Program-made: the position numbers and the translations under genes
Part shown: piece after piece, positions 42,880-53,100 of the stretch
Layout: each line of letters opens with the position of its first letter
How positions within the stretch are numbered: the stretch's first letter is position 1
Source: Granulicella pectinivorans
GTDB lineage: Bacteria > Acidobacteriota > Terriglobia > Terriglobales > Acidobacteriaceae
Direction: 5' to 3'
NCBI RefSeq assembly: GCF_900114625.1
Contig: NZ_FOZL01000001.1
Span: forward strand, 3,472,001-3,536,000
Length of the DNA: 64,000 nucleotides
The notes under the pieces: generated by a model
Seen by the model: only the letters and a program-made list of their open reading frames with translations
Databases searched by the model: none
Told to the model about the DNA's origin: nothing

Positions 42880-45856
42880 GAATCTTGTCCTTGCTGGCTT
42901 CCGATAATGTCGTGGCGGTTAGGGGGATGCCGCTCTCTGCTTTGCGTACGCCTGCGGTGGGGAATTCGAGACGGAAGGTGGTGCCGATGCCGAGTTCACT
43001 CTCGACCTGGATCTTGCCGGCGTGCTCCTGCATGATGCCGTAGGTGACGGCGAGGCCCAGACCGGTGCCCTTGTGCTGGCCCTCCTGGGGTTTGACCTTG
43101 GTGGTGAAGAAGGGGTCGTAGATGCGGTTGAGGTGCGCGCGCTCAATGCCGGCACCGCAGTCCTGGATGATGGCGAAGACCTTGCCGGGCTCCTGTCCGG
43201 TGCGGATGGTGATGGTGGCGTTGGGTTTGCCGTGCATGGAGTCTTTGGCGTTGAGCATGAGGTTGAGGATGACCTGCTGGAGCTTGCCCTGATTGCCGTG
43301 GATGCGCGGAAGGTGAGGGTCGAGTTCGATGTGGAGCTGGATTTGCGTGGTCTTGAACTGATGCTCGAGGAGCGTGGTGGTGTCGCGCAGAAGTTGGTTG
43401 ACATCGAGCGAGGTGAACTCCGAGCCGGAGGTACGGGAGAAGTTGAGGAGGCCGTTGGCGATCTCGGAGGCGCGGAAGGTCTGCTGGATGATCTTTTCGA
43501 GGACCGGGGCGACTTTGGCGTCGTCGCGGAGGTGCTTGGCCAGCATCTGGGTGTAGCTGGAGATGACGGCAAGCGGGGTGTTGACTTCATGCGCGACACC
43601 GGCGGCGAGCAGGCCGATGGAGGAGAGCTTTTCGGCCTGGGTGAGCTGTGTCTCGAGCTGAATGCGGTCGGTGATGTCGTCGACCAGAATGATGCGGCCC
43701 ACCTTGAGGAAGTCGCGGGTGACGAGGGGTGCGATGGCGATGTTGGCGATGCGCGTCTCGCCCGAGGGCAGGGTGACGTGGAACTTATAGAGGGTGTGGG
43801 TGCCGGTGTCTTCGCGGACGGAGTCGAGGCGCGCGACGAACTCGGGCGGGAAGATGGCGGAGAGATGCTGGCGCAGCGCAGCGACACGTGGTGTGCCGTA
43901 CATGGTCTCCATCTGGGCGTTCCAGCTCTCGATGCGGTCATCGAGGTCCACAGCGAAGATACCGATCTCGATGGATTCGACGATGTTCTCGTGGAACTCC
44001 TTCAGGCGCTCAAACTCGGCCAGGTTTTGTTCGAGGCGGGAGTAGAGCTTGGCGTTCTGGATGGCGATGCCGATGTATCCCGCGAGAGATTCGAGGAGTT
44101 CAACATCCTCTGAAGACAGGTAGGCACCGTCGTTGGTACGACCCAGGCCGATGACGGCTACGGTGCGGGTTCCGGCACCTTCGCGGTTGGCGACGCGACA
44201 GGGCAGGTAGTAGTTGAGGTCGAGGCGGCTGGCGGCTTCGCGCTGGGTGTCGGGAAGGGAGAGGGCGTGATGAGGATTCTCGAGGAAGAGATGATTTTCG
44301 GCGCCGTACTGGTCGAAGTGGAAGAAGCTGGTGTCGAGGGTTTCTGCCTCGCCGGTGCGGAAGTTGTTGAGGCCGTGCGAGGCGGCTAGGCGGAAGTTCT
44401 GGCGGCCGTGCGTGCCGTTTTCGCTCTCGTCGAGGAAGACGGCTACGCGGGAGACGAGGAGCGTCTGGGGGAGACGCTCAACGATGGCGGAGAGAAGCGC
44501 ATTGAGGTCGGTCTGGGAGTTGAGTCCGCGGCCGAAGTCGACCAGTGTCTCGCGGTAGTCGAAACGCTTGCGGTCGAAGATGCGGTCGACCTGGCCCTGG
44601 ATCCAGCGTTTGACAGGGTCGAAGAGGAGTCCGGTGACGACGATGGCGGTGATGAGACCCCAGTTGCCGAGAGACTGGAGGCGCGAGCGCAGGATGTCGG
44701 CGGTGAGGCCGACGACGCCGAAGTAGAGACCGACGATCGTGGCTGTGGCAAGCGTATAGGTGACGCCACGCTTGAAGATGAGGTCGACGTCCATCAGGCG
44801 GTAGCGGACGATGGCCCAGGCGAAGGTGAGGGGGATGAGCACCAGCGAGAGCCCGGATATCTTGACGAGGAGGGCTGGGACGTTCCAGTCCGCGAGATAG
44901 GGGATGACGTAGAGGGCGGTAAATGGAACGACCGCGAGGAGGGTTCCGCGGGTGAGCCACTTGAGCTGCTGGCGCTGGAGAGGGAACTGGGTGCGGCGGT
45001 AGCGGATGGAGAAGACGACCGCTGCGATGACGTAGTAAAGGGCTAGGTAGCCGACGGCGAGCTGGTCGAGGCGGTGGCGGAGGAGTTCGGTCGCGGACCA
45101 GATCTGGATAGCGACGATCTGGAGGATGAGGAGGACGGCTCCGGGCACGTAGAGGGCCAGGGCCGCGAGGTTGCGGCGGAGCCACCCGTGACGGCGGGGA
45201 TTCTCGGAGAAGGTGAGGGCGAAGTGCAGGAAGAGTGCGGGCTGCAGGCCGGAGGCGACGATGCTACACCAAAAGATGGTCCAGTCGAAGGTATCGAACT
45301 GGCCGGTGTACCGGAAGGTGTAAAGAACGAAGGAGACCAGGCAGAAGACGAAGAAATGCGTAGATTTGGGTGCGGTCCAACGACGGAAGAGGACGTAAAG
45401 GCCGATGGCGAGGTAGACGAGCGCCATGAGGCGGAAGGGCTGGTAGACGCTGCGGTCGACGGGTTCGAGGTAGACCTGGATATCGAGCTTGGCGAACTGC
45501 TGCGGATTCTGGACGGAACCGTTCAGCGGGCGGGCGATGTTGTACAGAGCGTGGGACCAGGTGCCGCTGTGCTGGAGTTCGCGCTCGTAGGCGGCGAGGT
45601 GGGTCGTGGGATGAATGACGCCCGAGGTGATGGACTGGAGGATGTCGCCTTTGCGGATACCGGCTCGCTCGCCCGGGGAGCCCGCGGGTACGTGCTCGGC
45701 ACGGAGACCGTTTTGTGCCTCGATCCACCAGATACCGTCGGAGGGCACCTCGAAGGAACTTTCGTAGGAAAGATTGAGACCCGCGAGGACGCAGGCTCCC
45801 AGCGTCGCGATCGCGAGAGCCAGTGCGAGAACCCGTGTCTGGAAAACTTCTTTCAT
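42872..45856 (-). CDS. Membrane sensor histidine kinase with PDZ, GAF and PAS domains
   Basis: A 994-residue kinase. In order: an N-terminal helix (about 8-28), a PDZ-like periplasmic domain (about 50-85: V-P-A-G-S-P-G-E-R-A-G-I-R-K-G-D), about eight membrane helices (about 143-400), a GAF domain (about 445-595), a PAS domain (about 620-735), HisKA with His756 (A-A-G-V-A-H-E-V-N-T-P) and HATPase_c (G-T-G-L-G-L near 876). It should phosphorylate the overlapping NtrC-type regulator. PDZ plus multi-helix input suggests sensing of envelope proteins or stress (inference). A sigma-54-like promoter lies directly upstream. Confidence 0.92.
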   Translation of the reverse strand: MKEVFQTRVLALALAIATLGACVLAGLNLSYESSFEVPSDGIWWIEAQNGLRAEHVPAGSPGERAGIRKGDILQSITSGVIHPTTHLAAYERELQHSGTWSHALYNIARPLNGSVQNPQQFAKLDIQVYLEPVDRSVYQPFRLMALVYLAIGLYVLFRRWTAPKSTHFFVFCLVSFVLYTFRYTGQFDTFDWTIFWCSIVASGLQPALFLHFALTFSENPRRHGWLRRNLAALALYVPGAVLLILQIVAIQIWSATELLRHRLDQLAVGYLALYYVIAAVVFSIRYRRTQFPLQRQQLKWLTRGTLLAVVPFTALYVIPYLADWNVPALLVKISGLSLVLIPLTFAWAIVRYRLMDVDLIFKRGVTYTLATATIVGLYFGVVGLTADILRSRLQSLGNWGLITAIVVTGLLFDPVKRWIQGQVDRIFDRKRFDYRETLVDFGRGLNSQTDLNALLSAIVERLPQTLLVSRVAVFLDESENGTHGRQNFRLAASHGLNNFRTGEAETLDTSFFHFDQYGAENHLFLENPHHALSLPDTQREAASRLDLNYYLPCRVANREGAGTRTVAVIGLGRTNDGAYLSSEDVELLESLAGYIGIAIQNAKLYSRLEQNLAEFERLKEFHENIVESIEIGIFAVDLDDRIESWNAQMETMYGTPRVAALRQHLSAIFPPEFVARLDSVREDTGTHTLYKFHVTLPSGETRIANIAIAPLVTRDFLKVGRIILVDDITDRIQLETQLTQAEKLSSIGLLAAGVAHEVNTPLAVISSYTQMLAKHLRDDAKVAPVLEKIIQQTFRASEIANGLLNFSRTSGSEFTSLDVNQLLRDTTTLLEHQFKTTQIQLHIELDPHLPRIHGNQGKLQQVILNLMLNAKDSMHGKPNATITIRTGQEPGKVFAIIQDCGAGIERAHLNRIYDPFFTTKVKPQEGQHKGTGLGLAVTYGIMQEHAGKIQVESELGIGTTFRLEFPTAGVRKAESGIPLTATTLSEASKDKIHA

Positions 45857-45873
45857 CTGACTACACCACTATA

Positions 45874-45889
45874 TGCAACTGGAGGGCCA
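45874..45889 (-). promoter_or_regulatory. Sigma-54-type promoter upstream of the sensor kinase
   Basis: On the minus strand the 16 bases read TGGCCCTCCAGTTGCA. The GG (-24) and GC (-12) elements are spaced as in the consensus TGGCACGNNNNTTGCA. Transcription would begin near 45863, only 7 bases before the kinase ATG, so the mRNA would have almost no leader. The paired regulator is sigma-54-dependent, which would allow self-activation. Confidence 0.4.
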
Positions 45890-46093
45890 AACCGATACGG
45901 CAACCGTGCGCCGAATCTAGGACATTGGACGGAGGTAGGAGGTGATTCAGGAAGTTTTGTTCCTTTCGAGAATTTCCGATGATTCTGTAAATCATAGGCG
46001 GTACTGAATAGTGGATTTTGTGATGCGGCGACAAAGCGATGGTCTCTGTGTAAACGAGTGTGAGACCGATTGTCGGGAATAAAGGCGTTGCTC

Positions 46094-47062
46094 ATGATCT
46101 TGAAATTGCAGTATGGCTTTTTGTCCGGGTCTGTTTCTGGTTTACGGAAAATTAACTGTCCCGTAACATTGAAGTGGATGAGGAACCCGCCTTTGCGGGG
46201 ACGGGTGCAGGGTTTGTCGGGTCAACTTCAGGAACAATTTGTTACGGTGGACGGGGTTCGGGTTCACTATGGAACGGCGGGTTCCGGGCCTGCGCTGGTG
46301 ATGGTGCATGGGTTGGTAGGATCGGTCACGAACTGGCGGCGCAATATCGATGAGCTTGCCAAGGATGCCACTATCTATGCCGTGGATATGGCCAATATGG
46401 GACAGTCGGAGCGGGTGAAGGGGCTGGACGCGAGCATGGCGGGTGCAGCGGACCGGTTGGCGCGTTTGATGGAGGCGCTAGGACTCGATACGGCGGACAT
46501 CGCGGGGCACTCGCATGGTGGTGCGGTGTCGATGATGTTTGCGGCGCGGCATCCGGAACGGGTAAGGAGTTTGATTTTGTTTGCGCCGGCGAATCCGTTC
46601 TGCGACCTGGGGCATGTGCTGGTGAGGTTTTACCAGACGAGGATTGGACGGGGTTTCGCCCGTATGGTGCCGTATCTGCCGAAGCGTCTGCATGCGGTTT
46701 CTCTGCGGCGGATGTATGGTGATCCGGCGCGGGTGACCGAGGGATCGCTCGAGGGCTATACGGACGGCCTGCGTGTTCCTGGAACGATGGAGCACATTAT
46801 GGGGATCGTGAGCCTGTGGCACGAGGACATGCGGATCCTGCAGCGTGAGCTCGCTCGGCTGGCGAAGACGCCTACGCTGCTGGTGTGGGGCGATCGGGAT
46901 CGGGCAGTGGGTCTTTCGTCGGCGGGACGGCTGCAGGAGATGTTGCCGTGCTCGCGACTGGTGGTGGTGGAAGGGGCCGGGCATATCGCGTTTGAGGAGA
47001 TGCCGGAGGAGTGCAACCGGGCGATGCATGGGTGGCTGTCCGGGCGGATGCTGACGGCTTAG
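46094..47062 (+). CDS. Alpha/beta hydrolase
   Basis: A 322-residue alpha/beta hydrolase. The oxyanion region is V-M-V-H-G-L-V-G, the nucleophile elbow G-H-S-H-G-G, the acid lies in V-W-G-D-R-D and the base His in G-A-G-H-I-A-F-E-E. Substrate unknown; the sequence resembles ester hydrolases of the MhpC type. The start is uncertain: ATG 46094 has AAAGG 9 bases upstream, ATG 46178 would remove 28 residues, and the conserved domain begins only near residue 50. The N-terminal 40 residues have no clear signal. Confidence 0.82.
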   Translation: MILKLQYGFLSGSVSGLRKINCPVTLKWMRNPPLRGRVQGLSGQLQEQFVTVDGVRVHYGTAGSGPALVMVHGLVGSVTNWRRNIDELAKDATIYAVDMANMGQSERVKGLDASMAGAADRLARLMEALGLDTADIAGHSHGGAVSMMFAARHPERVRSLILFAPANPFCDLGHVLVRFYQTRIGRGFARMVPYLPKRLHAVSLRRMYGDPARVTEGSLEGYTDGLRVPGTMEHIMGIVSLWHEDMRILQRELARLAKTPTLLVWGDRDRAVGLSSAGRLQEMLPCSRLVVVEGAGHIAFEEMPEECNRAMHGWLSGRMLTA

Positions 47063-47085
47063 CGGCTCCCTGAAATCGAGAGGCT

Positions 47086-47125
47086 CGGATGCCCCACTTC
47101 CTAGAAGCTAGATGTGGGGCATCCG
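47086..47125. terminator. Bidirectional terminator between two convergent hydrolase genes
   Basis: A perfect 12-base-pair stem (CGGATGCCCCAC with its complement) with a 16-base loop, between stops at 47062 and 47135. The right arm and following bases (47111-47136) recur with 3 differences at 57747-57772. Confidence 0.7.
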
Positions 47126-47134
47126 GCTTTGTGG

Positions 47135-47827
47135 CTAGTCGAGAGCGAACTCATCCTGGAGCCAGGTGCGCATCTCGACCTGCATCTGGTCCAGCTTGGC
47201 GCGTGGCGATGTGGGGATGCCCTGGAAGAAGTGGTCGGCGCCTTCGATCCAGACCATTTTCTTGGGTTCGTTCGCGGTCGCCAGTACCTGCTCCATGACG
47301 TCCCTTGGAGAGAACTCGTCGTGGTCACCACAGATAAAGAGTTTGGGGACGTCGCACTTGGGCAGGAAGCCGTAGGTATAGTCGCGTCCGGCGGCGCGCA
47401 CGGGGAGGCCGAGGCCGATCATCCCTTTGACGCGGAGGTCTCCGCAGCAGGCACGCATGCCGACGTTGGACCCGAAGGAAAAGCCCGCGAAGAGAATCGG
47501 GAGCTTGAGGTTGTGTTCCAGCCAGGAGAGTGCGGCTCGAACGTCGTTCTGTTCGCCGTGGCCTTCGTCGTAGGTGCCTTCGCTGAGACCTGCGCCGCGG
47601 AAGTTGAAGCGCAGGACGGGTAGGCCGAAGGAGGTAAAGACCTTCATGGCGTTGTAGACGACTTTGTTGTGCATGGTGCCCCCGGAGGGTGGGTGCGGGT
47701 GGCAGACGAGGGCAGCGTAGGGGGCGTCGGGACGGCCGGTGTTGAGGAGGGCTTCGAGGCGGCCGGCTGGGCCCTGGAGGTCGTCGATGGTCTGGACGCG
47801 GGATGCGAAGGAAGAGTCTGTCGGCAT
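47135..47827 (-). CDS. Alpha/beta hydrolase of the COG2945 type
   Basis: A 230-residue short alpha/beta hydrolase. The N-terminal part has C-H-P-H-P-P-S-G-G-T-M-H-N-K-V, typical of this subgroup. The nucleophile elbow is G-F-S-F-G-S, the acid lies in C-G-D-H-D-E-F and the base His in G-A-D-H-F-F. Function unknown. On the minus strand a TAAACT (47836-47841) lies 8 bases before the start codon and there is no SD, consistent with a leaderless mRNA. Divergent from the M20 gene. Confidence 0.87.
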   Translation of the reverse strand: MPTDSSFASRVQTIDDLQGPAGRLEALLNTGRPDAPYAALVCHPHPPSGGTMHNKVVYNAMKVFTSFGLPVLRFNFRGAGLSEGTYDEGHGEQNDVRAALSWLEHNLKLPILFAGFSFGSNVGMRACCGDLRVKGMIGLGLPVRAAGRDYTYGFLPKCDVPKLFICGDHDEFSPRDVMEQVLATANEPKKMVWIEGADHFFQGIPTSPRAKLDQMQVEMRTWLQDEFALD

Positions 47828-47896
47828 GGACTTTCAGTTTACTGTTCACGCGGCGGGAACACCACGGCGGCGTGAGGCAGGGTATTCTTGGGTGGA

Positions 47897-48943
47897 ATGA
47901 GCACACTGAAGATCGACCCTATCGAACTGACGCGGCAGCTGGTGAACATCGAGTCCACGACCTACCATGAAGCTCCCGCAGGGCACTTTTTGTATGATTT
48001 CCTGCTCGGGCTGGGGTACGACGTGGAGAAGCAGCCGGTGCCGCAGCCGGACCTGGCGCTGACTCCCGGGGCGGGTACGGGCGAGCGGTTCAACGTGTAT
48101 GCGGCGATGCCCGGGGTGACTCCGGATGTGGTGCTGTCGACGCATATGGATACGGTGCCTCCTTTCTTTCATTGCACGGAGGACGAGGAGTATCTGTATG
48201 GGCGCGGGACGTGCGACGCGAAGGGAATTATCGCGGTGCAGGTGGCGGCGGCGGAGAGGCTGATCGCGGCTGGGGTGAAGGTTGGTCTGCTGTTTGTGGT
48301 GGGGGAAGAGCGCGATTCGGCTGGGGCCGCGGTGGCGAACCAGACGCCGAAGGGATCGAAGTTTTTGATCAACGGAGAGCCTACGGATAATCGGATGGCG
48401 TTGGCGACGAAAGGTGCGTTGCGTGTTGAGCTGCGGGCAAGTGGCAAGATGGCGCATTCGGCGTATCCGGAGCTGGGAGAGTCAGCGATCGACAAGCTGG
48501 TGAGCGTGCTGGCGGATATTCAGATGCTGGACCTGCCGATTGAGGAGGAGATTGGGCCGACCACGGTGAATGTAGGAGTGATCTCGGGGGGGCGGGCTCC
48601 GAATGTCGTGGCGGATAAGGCGGAGGCGCATCTGCTGATCCGGACGGTGGGGCCGTCGGAGATCGTGAAGAACGCGATTCTTGCGGCCGTTGCAGGGCGA
48701 GCGGAGGTTACGTTTTCGCTGGATCTGACGTTTATCCGTATGCGGCGGGTGGGGACGCTGCCAACGATGATTGCGAAGTTTGCTACGGATATTCCGAGTT
48801 TGACGAACTGGGGAGAGCCGTTTCTGCTGGGTCCGGGGTCGATCCATGTGGCGCACACGTGGGATGAACGAGTGAGCAAAAAGGAACTGCTGGAGTGTGT
48901 TGAGCTTTATGTCGAGCTGGCTACTGGGTTGGTGAAGGAGTAG
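47897..48943 (+). CDS. M20-family metallopeptidase (ArgE/DapE/carboxypeptidase type)
   Basis: A 348-residue two-zinc hydrolase. Metal ligands are recognisable in S-T-H-M-D-T-V-P-P, G-R-G-T-C-D-A-K-G, G-E-E-R-D-S and the C-terminal H-V-A-H-T-W-D-E-R. The middle dimerisation domain is present (about 170-270). Possible substrates include acylated amino acids or dipeptides. ATG 47897 follows GGGTGGA and a TATTCT 8 bases upstream; TTG 47888 would add 3 residues. Its 3' end overlaps the convergent downstream gene by 23 bases. Confidence 0.9.
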   Translation: MSTLKIDPIELTRQLVNIESTTYHEAPAGHFLYDFLLGLGYDVEKQPVPQPDLALTPGAGTGERFNVYAAMPGVTPDVVLSTHMDTVPPFFHCTEDEEYLYGRGTCDAKGIIAVQVAAAERLIAAGVKVGLLFVVGEERDSAGAAVANQTPKGSKFLINGEPTDNRMALATKGALRVELRASGKMAHSAYPELGESAIDKLVSVLADIQMLDLPIEEEIGPTTVNVGVISGGRAPNVVADKAEAHLLIRTVGPSEIVKNAILAAVAGRAEVTFSLDLTFIRMRRVGTLPTMIAKFATDIPSLTNWGEPFLLGPGSIHVAHTWDERVSKKELLECVELYVELATGLVKE

Positions 48944-49568
48944 CCGCTTTCAGATAATTCTGGAGCGCTTCCAGCATCTGGGGTTCGTTTTCGATCCGTT
49001 GATTTGTGTTCCACTCTTCTGCTTCGATGCTCGTGATTGCGATTTGGCCAGAATAGGTGAGAGTATCCCAGTCGTGTAGGGAGGCGATTTTATCGCCTGC
49101 CTCAAAAGGAGCAATGCGTCCTGCAATTGCCTCTGCGGCTAGGTAACGGCAGATAATCGTTCGGGCGTGCACTTCGTCCTTTGGGAGCCGGGAGTGGAGC
49201 GCACGTAGAGTATCCGCGACGAGATCAGCGACATCGGCGTGGGTGGGGCGGTTTTCCCCGGCAAGCCTGCGCAGAGATGGCGTGTCGAAACCACGTTCCA
49301 GAAGACTGGCTGCGAGCTCCGGGATTTCTTCGCTGCGGACTTGGTAGAGCATCCAGAGCGCAGCCAGAAGCTCAGGTGTGAGATGGTACATCTCCTCCAG
49401 GGAGAAGAGGCGGATGCTGGATGTCACCGGGGCGGACGAAGGAGTGACTGGCTGATAGAGGGAAATTTCCCGATCGCGGCTTTCGCTTCGTTGTCGGAAG
49501 AAGCGGAAGATGAAATTTCCCAAGAGACCAATACAGAATGCGTAAAAGGGCAGTCGGTCTCCGGGCAT
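48921..49568 (-). CDS. Unknown protein
   Basis: A 215-residue protein I do not recognise. A hydrophobic N-terminal stretch (about 6-22: F-Y-A-F-C-I-G-L-L-G-N-F-I-F-R-F-F) may be a membrane anchor. The rest is acidic and mostly helical (L-T-P-E-L-L-A-A-L-W-M-L-Y, L-A-A-S-L-L-E-R-G-F-D-T-P-S-L-R-R-L-A-G). The last 23 bases overlap the 3' end of the M20 gene. It lies 12 bases after the Uma2 gene on the same strand, so the two are probably co-transcribed. Confidence 0.65.
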   Translation of the reverse strand: MPGDRLPFYAFCIGLLGNFIFRFFRQRSESRDREISLYQPVTPSSAPVTSSIRLFSLEEMYHLTPELLAALWMLYQVRSEEIPELAASLLERGFDTPSLRRLAGENRPTHADVADLVADTLRALHSRLPKDEVHARTIICRYLAAEAIAGRIAPFEAGDKIASLHDWDTLTYSGQIAITSIEAEEWNTNQRIENEPQMLEALQNYLKAATPSPTQ

Positions 49569-49580
49569 TGTCGCGCGTCT

Positions 49581-50096
49581 CTAACGGGTGGGAGCGAGGC
49601 CGGCGAAGAGGTTGGGTAGTTCGACGTAGATCGGTGTGCCGGGGACTTCTAGGCGGGTGGCCGCGGTCCAGGTGGCTCCGATGCACATGCGACCAGTGCG
49701 GGTCTCAGGGTCTATGATCCAGACGGTGTTTACGCCCATCCGCATGTAATCCTGAGCCTTACGCTCGGTGGCGGAGTAGGTATCGTCGGGGGAGAGAATC
49801 TCGATGAGAAGGAGGGGAGCGTCGTGGAGGACCGGGGTTTGTGGACCGGAGATGACTACGGTGACATCTGGGATACGGATGCGCGTTTCACTGACCTGGG
49901 TGCGCCACTCCGCGGCGACCATCACTCCCCATTCAGCTTCATGCTGGCCAAACCAAATCCCCAGCAGCATCTGTAGCCTTCCGTGCTCCCATGTGCCCAT
50001 GTTCCGCTCCACGACTTCACCGTCGATGTACTCGCGGTCGGGCCGGTAGGAGGTTGCGAGGTACTCGGCGAGCGGGATTTGGGTCGAGGTGGCCAT
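49581..50096 (-). CDS. Uma2 family nuclease-fold protein (DUF820)
   Basis: A 171-residue protein of the Uma2 family, which has a PD-(D/E)XK nuclease fold. The pattern is clear: R-E-Y-I-D-G-E-V-V-E-R-N, H-G-R-L-Q, R-I-P-D-V-T-V-V, L-L-I-E-I-L-S-P-D-D-T and K-A-Q-D-Y-M-R-M-G-V-N-T-V-W-I-I-D-P. The Asp, Glu and Lys of the fold are all present. Biological role unknown. ATG 50096 and 50105 are both possible. It is divergent from dnaE with 66 bases between. Confidence 0.86.
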   Translation of the reverse strand: MATSTQIPLAEYLATSYRPDREYIDGEVVERNMGTWEHGRLQMLLGIWFGQHEAEWGVMVAAEWRTQVSETRIRIPDVTVVISGPQTPVLHDAPLLLIEILSPDDTYSATERKAQDYMRMGVNTVWIIDPETRTGRMCIGATWTAATRLEVPGTPIYVELPNLFAGLAPTR

Positions 50097-50162
50097 CAGT
50101 GCCAAAAGTGTAGCAGGGTTCGGGACGAGATTTCCTCGTTAACCAAGGAATAAACTAGGGGG

Positions 50163-53100
50163 ATGGCTGCAGAATTTACCCACCTTCATCTCCACACTGA
50201 TTATTCGCTCCTCGATGGAGCCTGCGACGTCGACAAACTAGCCGGACATTTGAAGAAGATCGGCCAGACGGCGGCGGCGATGACCGATCATGGCAACATC
50301 TTCGGAGCTGTCCACTTCTTCGACGCGATGCAGAAGAAGGGGATCAAACCGATCCTGGGGTGTGAGCTTTATATCTGCAAGAACGAGGACCATCGGGCCG
50401 CGCCGGAGGGCGATAAGTACAACCACATGCTGGTGCTGGCGGAGAATGAGGCCGGGTATCGCAATCTGGTGAGGCTGACATCCGAGGCGGCGCTGCATGG
50501 GTTCTATCGCAAGCCGCGTGTGTCGAAGAACTTTCTGGCGAAGCACTCGGAGGGGCTGATCGGGTTTTCGGGGTGCCTGGCGGGTGAGGTGAACCAGCAC
50601 CTGATGCAGAACAAGTACGACGAGGCCATGCGGGCGGCAGGGCAGTACCAGGACATCTTTGGGAAGGGCAACTTCTTTCTGGAGATTCAGGACCATGGTC
50701 TCGAGCCGGACAAGAATGTCTGCGATCAGTTGTTCAAGATGGAGAAGGATCTCGACATCCCCCTGATCGCGACGAATGACGCGCACTATGTGGGGGCGGA
50801 CGACTCGCGCGCGCACGAGATTCTGCTGTGCGTGCAGACGGCGGGGTCGATGAACGATCCGAACCGCTTCAAGTTCGACACGCAGGAGTTCTACATCAAG
50901 TCGGCTGAGGAGATGCTGCGGACGTTCTCGCAGACGCCCGAGGTGTGCACGCGGACGATGCAGTTTATCGACCGCTGCAACCTGAAGATGACGAAGGTTG
51001 CCGATCCGTTCCCGGTGTTCGAATGCCCGGATGGGATGACGCTCGATGAGTATTTCGAGGATGTGTGCCGAAAAGGGTTACGTAAACGTCTGGATACCGC
51101 CATTGCTCATCTTCAGAGCCGCGGACTGCTCAAGAAGACGATTGCGGATTATGAGGCGCGGTTGAATCGCGAGCTTGGCATCATCAAGAGCATGAAGTTT
51201 CCGGGCTACTTCATGATCGTGTGGGACTTTATCCGTTATGCACGAGAGCAGAACATTCCGGTAGGCCCGGGCCGTGGTTCGGCGGCGGGTTCGCTGGTGG
51301 CTTACGTAATGGAGATCACGGACGTCGATCCGTTGCAGAATGAACTACTGTTTGAACGCTTTCTGAATCCGGAACGCGTGTCCATGCCCGATATCGATAT
51401 CGACTTCTGCATGAACCGCCGTGGTGAAGTGATCGAGTACGTCCGGCGCAAGTACGGCAACGATCAGGTCGCGCAGATCATCACGTTCAATACGATGGCG
51501 GCGAAGGCTGCTATCAAGGACGTCGGACGCGCGTTGGACATGCCGTACGGTGAGGTCGATCGCATTGCGAAGATGATTCCGCCGACGATCGGCATCACAA
51601 TCGATCAGGCTTTGAAGGACTCGCCGCCGCTGGCCGCAGCGTATGAGAGTGACGCGCGTATCAAGGAAGTGATCGACGCCGCTCTGAGGCTGGAGGGGCT
51701 GGTCCGTGGAGCGGGTGTTCATGCTGCCGGTGTGGTGATTGCGCCGCAGCCTTTGACGGAGTTGGTGCCCGTTACGCGGACGAAGGACGAGTCCATTGTG
51801 ACGGCGTACGACATGAAGGCCGTCGAAAAGATGGGCCTGCTCAAGATGGACTTTCTTGGGCTGACTACGCTGACGGTCATCGATGACTGCCTGAAGCTGA
51901 TCAAGTCGAACCGTGGTGAGGATGTCGATCTTGCGACGATTCCGCTGGACGACATGGAGACCTATGAGAAGGTCTATCATCGTGCGCTTACTTCGGGTGT
52001 GTTCCAGTTTGAATCGGGTGGCATGCGCGATGTGCTGCGGCGCTATAAGCCGACTACGGTGGAGGATCTGACCGCGCTGAATGCGCTCTATCGTCCGGGG
52101 CCAATTCAGGGCGGTATGATCGACGACTTCATCGAGCGCAAGTGGGGACGGCGCCCGGTGGAGTATCTGCTGCCGGAGCTTGAGGGCCTGCTGAAGGAGA
52201 CGCTGGGCGTCATCGTTTACCAGGAGCAGGTCATGCAGATCTCAAACGTGCTTGCAGGCTATTCGCTCGGCGACGCGGATCTTCTGCGGCGCGCGATGGG
52301 TAAGAAAGACGCGGCCGAGATGGATAAGCAACGGCAGCGCTTTATGGAGGGTGCGGCGAAGAACAAGCACCCGAAGGATATGGCCGGGAAGATCTTCGAT
52401 CTGATGGCGCAGTTCGCGGGATACGGCTTCAACAAGTCGCACTCGGCGGCGTATGCGTTGCTGGCGTATCACACGGCGTGGCTGAAGACACACTATCCGA
52501 CAGAGTTCATGGCGGCGCTGCTGACGAGTGAAACGTCGAAGCCGGAGAACGTGGTGAAGTACATTCAGGAGTGCCGCGAGATGGCGATCTCGGTGACGCC
52601 CCCGAATGTGCAGGTTTCGGCGACTGCGTTTACTCCGGTGCAGGACACCATTCTGTTTGGGATGTCGGCGATCAAGAACGTGGGGCACAATGCGATTCAG
52701 TCGATCATCGACGCGAGGAACGCACTGCAGGCAGAAGGGAAGAAGGGTTTCGATTCTCTGTGGGAGTTTTGCGAGAAGGTCGACCTGCGTCTGCTGAACA
52801 AGAGGGTGTTGGAGTCGCTGATCAAGGCTGGCGCGATGGATGAGTTCGGGCCGCGCGCGCGGGTAATGGCTGCTCTCGACAAGGCGATGGAAGGTGCGAT
52901 CAAGGCGCAGAAGGATGCGGCAGCGGGACAGCATGGGCTGTTCGGTATCTTCGACGATGGCCCGGTTGCTGGAGGCGCTTCGAAGGCGCACGAGTTGCCT
53001 GCCGCTGCGGAGTGGGATGAGCACACGCGGTTGCAGAACGAGAAGGATGTGCTGGGCTTCTTCGTGAGCGGGCACCCGATGGATAAGTATCGGGAAAAGT

